64,000 bases of DNA, taken from the NCBI RefSeq assembly GCF_003258365.1, contig NZ_QHKM01000003.1, forward strand, positions 496,001 to 560,000, written 5' to 3'. The translations under genes and the position numbers were made by a program. Below are positions 16,197 to 22,626 of this stretch, piece after piece. Source of the DNA: Hymenobacter edaphi (GTDB lineage: Bacteria; Bacteroidota; Bacteroidia; Cytophagales; Hymenobacteraceae). Within the stretch, counting starts at the first letter, position 1; each line of letters starts with the position of its first letter. Under the pieces are notes generated by a model. It was not told the DNA's origin. It was given only the letters and a program-made list of their open reading frames with translations, and ran no database searches.

Positions 16197-16336
16197 GGGT
16201 GGACAGCGTGGGCAAGCTGTTAGCCCGTGGAACGGTCATGCAGCGCCCAGCAGCATCTCGCGGGCGGTCATTGGCAGACGTTAGCACGCGAGCTGCTGCG
16301 CTCGGCATGACGTTCTTGCTGCTTGCTGTCCACACC
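16197..16336. repeat. Long imperfect inverted repeat, copy B of a dispersed family
   Basis: Outer arms GGTGGACAGC...GCAAGC and GCTTGCTGTCCACACC pair imperfectly; inner arms from 16230 (GAACGGTCATGCAGCGC) pair with the right side ending GCGCTCGGCATGACGTTC at 16315. The arm core GAACGTCATnCCGAGCGCAG is shared with the copy at 61969. It lies between the TM2 gene and a conventional terminator. Confidence 0.6.
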
Positions 16337-16344
16337 GCCTAAGC

Positions 16345-16382
16345 AAAACGGCGCCTTCATCCGCAGATGAAGGCGCCGTTTT
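16345..16382. terminator. Bidirectional terminator between convergent genes
   Basis: Perfect 17-bp stem (16345-16361 with 16366-16382), 4-base loop, A4 and T4 at the ends, between the TM2 gene and the leftward CNNM gene. Confidence 0.9.
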
Positions 16383-16400
16383 CGTTTCTGGGCGGGCCGG

Positions 16401-17735
16401 TTATTCCTCCAGGTCGGGCAGTTCGCCGGCGGCTTCGCGCTCGGCCGGCTCCAGCACCCGCAGCTGCACCAGCTCCACGGCGCGGCGGGAGCGGTTCAGG
16501 ATGCGGAACTCGTAGTTCTCGAACACGGCCACGTCGCCGATTTCGGGGATGGAGCCGTAGATGACGTTGACCAGCCCGCCCACGGTTTCGTAGTCGTCGC
16601 CCTCGGGCAAGGAGAAGGGGAGGAACTCGTTGGCGTCGTTGATGGCGGTGGAGGCGGCCACGCGGTATTCCAGCTCCGACACTTTTTCCACCACCGGCAC
16701 CTCGTTGTCGTACTCGTCCTGGATTTCGCCCACCAGCTCCTCCATGATGTCCTCGATGGTGACGATGCCCGACACGCCGCCGAACTCGTCCGACACGATG
16801 GCCATGTGCAGGTGCTTGCGCTGAAACTGGCGCAGCAGGCGGTTGATTTTCTTGGTTTCGGGCACGAAGAAGGCCGGGCGCATGATCTGGGCCAGGTTGA
16901 TGTCCTCGCCGCGCCGGATCAGGGCAAACATGTCCTTCACGTAGAGGATGCCCACGATGTTGTCGATGTTGTCCTCGTAGACCGGGATGCGCGAGAAGCC
17001 CTCGTTGAAGGCCGCTTCCACGATTTCCTCTTCCGTGCTGCTCACGTCGATGGCCGAAATCCGGGTGCGGGGCACCATGATCTGCTTCACCATCCGGTCG
17101 TTGAACTGAAACACGTTCTCAATCAGCTCGTGCTGTGACTCCTGAATCTCGCCGCTTTGCTTGCTCTGGTCGATGAGCAGGCGCAGTTCCTCGGCCGTGT
17201 GCACCTCGTGCTCGTGCACCGAGCCCACGCCGAACACGCGCAGCACCAGGTTGGAGAGCTTATCGAGCAGCCAGATGAAGGGAAAGGTGATGAAGGCAAA
17301 GGCCCGCAGCGGAATGGCAATGGCAATGCTCACGTTTTCGGGCTTGCGAATGGCCAGCACTTTGGGCGCCTGTTCGCCGAGCACGATGTGGAGCACGGTG
17401 ATAAGCGAGAAGGACGTGGCCAGCGCAATCTGGTGCACGGCTACGTCCGAGAGCTTGATGTCGAAGCTGTCGATGATGGCCAGTACCACGTCGGCCACTA
17501 CGCTCTCGCCGATCCAGCCCAGCGCCAGCGACGCCAGGGTAATGCCCAGCTGCGTGGCCGACAGGTAGTAATTCAGGTCGAGCAGCATGCTCTGCACCAG
17601 CTTGGCCAGCCGGTTGCCGCTCTGTGCTTTTATCTCAATCTGCGACAGGCGCACCTTGACGAAGGCAAACTCCGCCGCCACAAAAAACCCGTTTGCCAGC
17701 ACTAACAAAAGGGTGAGGAATATTTTTAAGCCCAT
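16401..17735 (-). CDS. CNNM/CorC (HlyC) family transporter-associated protein
   Basis: A 444-residue inner-membrane protein of the hemolysin/CNNM family. The DUF21 (CNNM) transmembrane domain covers about residues 1-190 with ANGFFVAAEFAFVKVRLSQIE and GIGESVVAD-like segments; a CBS-domain pair follows (about 205-325, MVPRTRISAIDVSSTEEEI and HMAIVSDEFGGVSGIVTIED), then a C-terminal CorC_HlyC domain to residue 430 (YRVAASTAINDANEFL). Family members influence Mg2+/Co2+ efflux; the name hemolysin is historical. ATG 17735 is preferred over 17756 because the first helix starts there. A perfect -7 box lies upstream at 17781-17788. Divergent from dsbD. Confidence 0.88.
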   Translation of the reverse strand: MGLKIFLTLLLVLANGFFVAAEFAFVKVRLSQIEIKAQSGNRLAKLVQSMLLDLNYYLSATQLGITLASLALGWIGESVVADVVLAIIDSFDIKLSDVAVHQIALATSFSLITVLHIVLGEQAPKVLAIRKPENVSIAIAIPLRAFAFITFPFIWLLDKLSNLVLRVFGVGSVHEHEVHTAEELRLLIDQSKQSGEIQESQHELIENVFQFNDRMVKQIMVPRTRISAIDVSSTEEEIVEAAFNEGFSRIPVYEDNIDNIVGILYVKDMFALIRRGEDINLAQIMRPAFFVPETKKINRLLRQFQRKHLHMAIVSDEFGGVSGIVTIEDIMEELVGEIQDEYDNEVPVVEKVSELEYRVAASTAINDANEFLPFSLPEGDDYETVGGLVNVIYGSIPEIGDVAVFENYEFRILNRSRRAVELVQLRVLEPAEREAAGELPDLEE

Positions 17736-17780
17736 AAGGTCAGCGGCGGCCGGCACCCGCGGGTCCGTCGCTGTATGTCA

Positions 17781-17788
17781 CAAAAGTA
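17781..17788 (-). promoter_or_regulatory. -7 promoter element for the CNNM gene
   Basis: TACTTTTG on the minus strand, full match to TAnnTTTG, 45 bases before ATG 17735. Confidence 0.5.
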
Positions 17789-17846
17789 CGAGAATCCATC
17801 TAAGCGGTTCGGTCGGTCGGCCCGGGCGCGTGCAACTAGGTTCGCG

Positions 17847-17854
17847 TACCTTTG
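17847..17854 (+). promoter_or_regulatory. -7 promoter element for dsbD
   Basis: TACCTTTG, full consensus match, 28 bases before the dsbD ATG; together with 17781-17788 it defines a compact divergent promoter region. Confidence 0.55.
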
Positions 17855-17882
17855 TTTCTTCTGCGGAAACACCCAATTCCCT

Positions 17883-20102
17883 ATGCTTTTGCGAATCATT
17901 CTGTGGCTGACTCTGGCCCTGCCGCTGCTGGTAGCCGGTCCGGCCGCCGCCCAGGTGCTCACGCCCACCAAGCTCAGCACCGCCGTCAGCCCCGCCACCG
18001 CCAAGGTCGGCGACGAGGTGGAGCTCATCGTCAATGCCCGCATCGATCCGACCTGGCACCTCTACGCCACCGACTTCGACCCCGACCTGGGCCCCACGGT
18101 CTTTGCCTTCAGCTGGGCCAAGAGCCCGGCCTACGAGCTGGTGGGCAAGCCCAAGTCAGTAGGCACGAAGAAAAAGTACGACGACGTCTTCAAGGGCGAC
18201 GTGACCTACTTCGAAACCACCGGGCAGATCCGCCAGCGCATCAAGGTGCTGCAGCCCGGCGCGCTGACCATCAAGGCCAACGTGGAGTACCAGACCTGCA
18301 CCGACGTCGACGGCCGCTGCATCCCCGGTGAAGACGCGCTGAGCTTCGGCCCGATAACGGTAAGCGGCGCGGCTGCAGCCCCCTTCACCAAGCCAACGAC
18401 TGCGCCGGTAGCTGGTCCGGCCTCCGCGCCGACCGCTGCCACGACGGCTCCCACGTCCGCCGCCGCGCCGACGGTTCTGCAGCCCGAAACCACGGCCGTA
18501 GCGCTGGCCACGCCTCCCGCTGCCGTCGTCACTACCGATTCGGCGGCCGTAGCCGAGGCCACGCCCGCCGTCGTAGCGGCCCCGCCGACCACGCCTTCGG
18601 CCGCCGCCGCCGTGCCGGCCAGCGGGGGCAGCCTGTTGGGTTTCGCGCTGCTGGCCTTTCTGTCGGGCTTGGGGGCGCTGCTCACGCCCTGCGTGTTCCC
18701 GCTGATTCCGATGACGGTGTCCATTTTCACCAAGGGCTCGGCCAGCCGGCAGCAGGGCATTATGAAGGCGCTGTTCTACGGCTTCTCCATCATCTTCATC
18801 TACGTGGTAGTGGGCCTGCTCACCACCGTGCTGCTCGGCGCCGACGGGCTGAACCTGATCAGCACGCACTGGCTGCCCAACCTGATTTTTTTCGTGGTGT
18901 TCGTGGTGTTCGGGCTGTCCTTCCTGGGGTTGTTTGAAATAACGCTGCCCAGCGGCATGGTCAACAAAATCGATGCGCAGGCCGACCGCGGCGGCTGGGG
19001 CGGCGTGTTCTTCATGGCCCTCACGCTGGTGGTGGTATCGTTCAGCTGCACCGGGCCCATCGTGGCGTCCATTCTCACGATGGCGGCGCAGGGGGAGCGG
19101 GTTCAGCCGGTCGTCGGCATGCTGGGCTTCTCCCTGGCCTTCGCGCTGCCCTTCATGCTGTTTGCGCTGTTTCCCACCTGGCTAAAGGGGCTGCCCAGCT
19201 CGGGCGGCTGGCTGAACACGGTGAAAGTGGTGCTGGGCTTCGTGGAGCTGATGCTGGCCCTGAAGTTTCTGAGCATGGCCGACCTGGCCTATCACTGGCA
19301 CCTGCTCCCCCGCGACCTGTACCTGGTGCTCTGGATTGCCCTGTCGGGCCTGCTGGGGCTGTACCTGCTGGGCGTGTTCAAGCTCTCCCACGACTCCGAC
19401 CTCTCGCACCTGAGCGTGGGGCGCCTGCTGATGGCCGTGCTGGCGTTTGGCTTTATGACCTACCTGGTGCCTGGCCTGTTCGGGGCCCCGCTGCCGCTGC
19501 TGGCCGGCTACCTGCCCCCGCAGACGCGCCAGGACTTCACCCTGGCCGCGCCCGCCGCGCCGGTAATGACCACGGCCGCTCAGCCCACCGCCTGCGAGCC
19601 GGCCCGCTACGCCGACTTCCTGGAGCTGCCCCACGGCCTGCCCGGCTACTTCGATTTGGCCCAGGCCCAGCGCTGCGCCCAGGCCCAGAACAAACCCCTG
19701 TTCATCGATTTCACCGGCCACGCCTGCGTGAACTGCCGCAAGATGGAAGCCAGCGTGTGGAGCGACCCGCAGGTCATCCAGCGCCTGCGCGACGACTTCG
19801 TGGTGGTGGCCCTCTACGTCGACGACAAGGCCGAGCTGCCCCGCAACGAGTGGTACACCTCCAAGTATGACAACAAGGAAAAAACCACGCTGGGCAAGAA
19901 AAACGCCGACCTGCAGCTGACTGGCTTCAACGTCAACGCCCAGCCCTACTACGTGCTGCTCGACCCCAGTGCCCCCGCCGATCTGGCCCACGCCCTGACC
20001 CCGCCCGTGGCCTACGAGCCCGACGTGAACAGCTTTGTGAAGTTCCTCGACGCCGGCCTGGCCAACTACCGGCGGCAGCACCAGCCGGTGGCCAAGCGCT
20101 AA
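17883..20102 (+). CDS. dsbD: Thiol:disulfide interchange protein DsbD
   Basis: A 739-residue inner-membrane protein that passes electrons from cytoplasmic thioredoxin to periplasmic substrates. Signal peptide to about residue 24; an N-terminal DsbD-alpha domain (about 25-155) with the cysteine pair in QTCTDVDGRC; an unusually long Ala/Pro/Thr-rich linker (about 160-240); a DsbD transmembrane domain (about 245-530) with redox cysteines in LLTPCVFPLIPMT and VSFSCTGPIV; and a C-terminal thioredoxin-like domain with CVNC near residue 615 followed by KMEASVWSD. All six expected cysteines are present. trxA, its likely electron donor, is at 26.7 kb in this window but not linked. Confidence 0.9.
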   Translation: MLLRIILWLTLALPLLVAGPAAAQVLTPTKLSTAVSPATAKVGDEVELIVNARIDPTWHLYATDFDPDLGPTVFAFSWAKSPAYELVGKPKSVGTKKKYDDVFKGDVTYFETTGQIRQRIKVLQPGALTIKANVEYQTCTDVDGRCIPGEDALSFGPITVSGAAAAPFTKPTTAPVAGPASAPTAATTAPTSAAAPTVLQPETTAVALATPPAAVVTTDSAAVAEATPAVVAAPPTTPSAAAAVPASGGSLLGFALLAFLSGLGALLTPCVFPLIPMTVSIFTKGSASRQQGIMKALFYGFSIIFIYVVVGLLTTVLLGADGLNLISTHWLPNLIFFVVFVVFGLSFLGLFEITLPSGMVNKIDAQADRGGWGGVFFMALTLVVVSFSCTGPIVASILTMAAQGERVQPVVGMLGFSLAFALPFMLFALFPTWLKGLPSSGGWLNTVKVVLGFVELMLALKFLSMADLAYHWHLLPRDLYLVLWIALSGLLGLYLLGVFKLSHDSDLSHLSVGRLLMAVLAFGFMTYLVPGLFGAPLPLLAGYLPPQTRQDFTLAAPAAPVMTTAAQPTACEPARYADFLELPHGLPGYFDLAQAQRCAQAQNKPLFIDFTGHACVNCRKMEASVWSDPQVIQRLRDDFVVVALYVDDKAELPRNEWYTSKYDNKEKTTLGKKNADLQLTGFNVNAQPYYVLLDPSAPADLAHALTPPVAYEPDVNSFVKFLDAGLANYRRQHQPVAKR

Positions 20103-20158
20103 AACCCGTTGGGCTACCGCGCGTTTCCGCTCTCTGCTGCTTACCTGTTATCTTTTGC

Positions 20159-20193
20159 CCGCCCCGCCCCGGGTCATCCGGCCGGCGGGGCGG
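20159..20193 (+). terminator. Terminator after dsbD
   Basis: Ten-bp GC-only stem (20159-20168 with 20184-20193) followed by ATCTTTTTT. It sits 18 bases before the next ATG. Confidence 0.7.
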
Positions 20194-20210
20194 ATCTTTT
20201 TTATTTCGCC

Positions 20211-21314
20211 ATGCTCAATAAGCTACTGCTGCTGGGCGCTGCCCTGCTCGTTACTGCTTGGTCGCCCGTTGCCGCTCAAACGGCCCAAGTGCCCGACCCG
20301 ACGCGCATCACCCTGGTGATTCACGGCGGCGCGGGCACCATCACGCGCCAAAACATGACGCCCGAAAAGGAAAAAGCCTACACCGAGGCCCTAAACCAGG
20401 CGTTGCAAACCGGCTACGCCGTGCTCAAGCGCGGCGGCACCTCGCTCGATGCCGTGGAGGCCACCGTGCGCTTCATGGAGGATTCGCCGCTGTTCAACGC
20501 AGGCAAGGGCGCCGTCTTCACCCACGACGGCCGCAACGAGCTGGACGCCGCCGTCATGGACGGCCAGACGCTGAAGGCCGGCGCAGTAGCCGGCGTGACG
20601 GTGGTGCGCAACCCCATCAGCGCGGCCCGGGCAGTAATGGAAAAGTCGGAGCACGTGATGCTGATGGGCCCCGGGGCCGAGCAGTTTGCTCGCGACAAAG
20701 GCCTGGCCATCGTTGAGCCCAGCTACTTCTACACGGAGGCCCGCTACCAGCAGCTGCAAAAGGTGCTGGCCACCGAGAAAGGCGCCGTGCCCGATCAGCT
20801 GAACACGCCTACCAAGGAAGCGGTGCCGGCCAAAAGCAAGGTGAAGCTGAAGCCCGGCAAGCCCGGCAGCTACGCCGAGCCGCCCATTTTCACCGAAGGC
20901 CGCAAATACGGCACCGTGGGCGCCGTGGCCCTCGACCAGTACGGCAACCTGGCGGCCGCCACCAGCACCGGCGGCATGACCAACAAGCGCTACGGCCGCG
21001 TGGGCGACGCCCCCATCATCGGGGCGGGCACCTATGCCGACAACCAGAGCTGCGCCGTGTCGTGCACCGGCTGGGGCGAGTACTTCCTCCGTAGCACCGT
21101 GGCCCGCGACATTGCCGCCCGCATGGAATACGGGCACCTACCCTTGGCCGCCGCCGCCCAGGCCAGCCTCGACAAGGTAGCCCGGCTCGGCGGCGACGGC
21201 GGCCTGATCGGCTTGGACCGGCAGGGCAACCTCACCATGCCCTTCAACAGCGAAGGCATGTACCGCGGCTACATCAAAGCCGACGGCCAGACGCAGGTGC
21301 TGATCTATAAATAA
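20211..21314 (+). CDS. iaaA: Periplasmic isoaspartyl peptidase / L-asparaginase (Ntn hydrolase)
   Basis: A 367-residue type 2 asparaginase. A signal peptide (LLLGAALLVTAWSPVAAQ) directs it to the periplasm. The alpha part opens with LVIHGGAGTI and includes NAGKGAVFTHDG and ELDAAVMDG. Autocleavage is expected before the nucleophile Thr235 in KYGTVGAVALD, followed by AAATSTGGMTNKRYGRVGDAPIIGAGTYAD-type motifs in the beta part. It should cleave beta-aspartyl dipeptides and asparagine. The long Lys-rich loop just before the cleavage point (KAVPAKSKVKLKPGKPG-like) is typical of a removed linker. Single gene with a strong terminator at 21342. Confidence 0.9.
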   Translation: MLNKLLLLGAALLVTAWSPVAAQTAQVPDPTRITLVIHGGAGTITRQNMTPEKEKAYTEALNQALQTGYAVLKRGGTSLDAVEATVRFMEDSPLFNAGKGAVFTHDGRNELDAAVMDGQTLKAGAVAGVTVVRNPISAARAVMEKSEHVMLMGPGAEQFARDKGLAIVEPSYFYTEARYQQLQKVLATEKGAVPDQLNTPTKEAVPAKSKVKLKPGKPGSYAEPPIFTEGRKYGTVGAVALDQYGNLAAATSTGGMTNKRYGRVGDAPIIGAGTYADNQSCAVSCTGWGEYFLRSTVARDIAARMEYGHLPLAAAAQASLDKVARLGGDGGLIGLDRQGNLTMPFNSEGMYRGYIKADGQTQVLIYK

Positions 21315-21341
21315 GGGCGCTTGGGCAGGGGCGTAAAAGCT

Positions 21342-21372
21342 AATTGAGCATCCGGATACCGGATGCTCAATT
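21342..21372. terminator. Rho-independent terminator after iaaA
   Basis: Perfect 14-bp stem (21342-21355 with 21359-21372), 3-base loop, followed by a run of seven T. Confidence 0.92.
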
Positions 21373-21555
21373 TTTTTATTGGCGTCAGCAGGAGGGAGTT
21401 ACTGTCAAATTTATACCCGTATCGGTATTCTGATATCAAACTATGCAACACCGGGCTTGCTTTGCCGTCATTGACGCAATGACGCTGCTGGTGCCCGATT
21501 ATCATTTTTGGTTGCAGGCGTCCTTAAAATTGCCAACTTGCTGGCAAAAGGACAC

Positions 21556-21788
21556 AAAAAAGGCGGCACCCACCCAGATGCCGCCTCTATTGAAGGACGC
21601 ACCCACCCAGATACGTCCCGGTTTTTCCCTCCTCACACGATCCACCCAAGTTGTAGATGAAGGAGTTGAACCTTCCCAACCGCTGGCTTCCGGAAAATCT
21701 TTCCGGAGGCTGGCTGGTTGCCGAACCCGAACCGTCAGCAAAGCTTTGGGGTGCTCTTCTACAAGATTCGCAACGCCGACTGCGTTGC
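21556..21788 (-). ncRNA. Candidate structured small RNA of about 235 nt
   Basis: This gene-free stretch between iaaA and the Lrp gene is highly structured when read leftward. A full-match -7 box (21796-21803) precedes it and a G/C stem followed by T6 ends it (stem 21562-21585, T tract opposite 21556-21561). In order: a perfect 7-bp hairpin (21770-21788); arms TTGTAGA/TCTACAA (21758-21764 with 21651-21657) enclosing about 100 nt; a long imperfect hairpin (21677-21720) of about 20 bp; a 5-bp hairpin with loop TTCAACT that looks exactly like a tRNA/tmRNA T-arm (21659-21675); and two hairpins (21595-21618 and 21562-21585) with different stems but an identical loop ATCTGGGTGGGT. It is not an ordinary tRNA: no D-arm or anticodon arm fits. 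Short frames over it look like translated structural RNA. Confidence 0.55.
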
Positions 21789-21795
21789 ATTGAGA

Positions 21796-21803
21796 CAAAT
21801 GTA
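21796..21803 (-). promoter_or_regulatory. -7 promoter element for the candidate small RNA
   Basis: TACATTTG on the minus strand, a full TAnnTTTG match, 8 bases before the first hairpin. The bases upstream are strongly AT-rich; no canonical TTG was found at the -33 position. Confidence 0.5.
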
Positions 21804-21912
21804 ATAGCTTTATTTAAACGATAAAATATTTTCAGTGAAAATATGAGCTAATTACATTCTTTCTTTAAATAGACACTCCCTTTTGCAACTTTTCCAAGCA
21901 ACGACTTCTAAA

Positions 21913-22377
21913 ATGTCCCGGAATTACGAACTTGACGACACCGACCGGAAAATTCTGGCATTGCTGCTCGACGACGCCAAGATGCCCTACACCGAAATAG
22001 CCCGACGAGTACACGTATCGGGTGGTACGGTGCACGTGCGGATGGCGCGGCTGGAGGAATTGGGCATCGTCAAAGGCGCGACCCTGAAGATTGACTACGC
22101 CAAGCTCGGCTACGGGGTCAATGCCTTTCTGGGCATCTACCTGCTCAAAAGCTCGGTGTACGGCAGCGTGGCCGAGCAGCTGCGCGACATTCCGGAGGTG
22201 GTCAGCATCCACTTCACCACTGGGGCCTACGGCGTCTTCGCCCGCCTCGTGTGCCGCGACACCCAGCACCTGCGCGACGTGCTGCACGACCGGATTCAGC
22301 TGATTGAAGGCATTGAGCGCACCGAAACGCTCATTTCGCTGGAAGAAACGCTTAACCGCCCGATCCAGCTGATGTAA
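21913..22377 (+). CDS. Lrp/AsnC family transcriptional regulator
   Basis: A 154-residue DNA-binding protein. The N-terminal winged helix-turn-helix covers residues about 6-62 (LDDTDRKILALLLDDAKMPY, TEIARRVHVSGGTVHVRMARL), followed by the RAM/AsnC ligand-binding domain (about 70-150) with GVNAFLGIYL, VVSIHFTTGAYGVFARLVC and GIERTETLISLEETL. Members form octamers and respond to amino acids. The long AT-rich intergenic region upstream is shared with the divergent small-RNA candidate, so it could regulate that transcript or itself; this is inference. Strong terminator follows at 22405. Confidence 0.92.
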   Translation: MSRNYELDDTDRKILALLLDDAKMPYTEIARRVHVSGGTVHVRMARLEELGIVKGATLKIDYAKLGYGVNAFLGIYLLKSSVYGSVAEQLRDIPEVVSIHFTTGAYGVFARLVCRDTQHLRDVLHDRIQLIEGIERTETLISLEETLNRPIQLM

Positions 22378-22404
22378 GTGCAGTGGTTTGCGCTACCTGC
22401 GTGC

Positions 22405-22431
22405 AACGCTCTACCCCCTGGGTAGAGCGTT
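22405..22431. terminator. Rho-independent terminator after the Lrp gene
   Basis: Perfect 12-bp stem (22405-22416 with 22420-22431), 3-base loop, then TTTT. The rest of the gap to 22627 is AT-rich (unlike the genome average) and presumably holds the promoter of the next gene, but no full -7 match was seen. Confidence 0.92.
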
Positions 22432-22626
22432 TTTTGTGTTTAGCCCATATCGTTGCATATATTAAAATTATATGATAGAATTTTACTTTATTTATTTGAA
22501 GACTTAATTAATGGTATTATAATTACATGAAATTGTTCTTTTGGGCAGCGCCAAGGCCCGCAGTTTCTACCGACGCCACATCCGACCTAGTGGCCGCCGG
22601 CTATCCACCACCATTTTCCCAAGGTC

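Noticed and set aside
21651-21764. Ordinary tRNA gene on the minus strand
   Set aside because: T-arm and acceptor-like ends fit, but length is about 114 nt, no D-arm with GG, no anticodon arm and no CCA end can be drawn.
21443-21793. 116-codon plus-strand frame and its minus counterpart over the RNA candidate
   Set aside because: Peptides look like translated structural RNA, and the region has terminators, hairpins and AT-rich flanks instead of codon bias.
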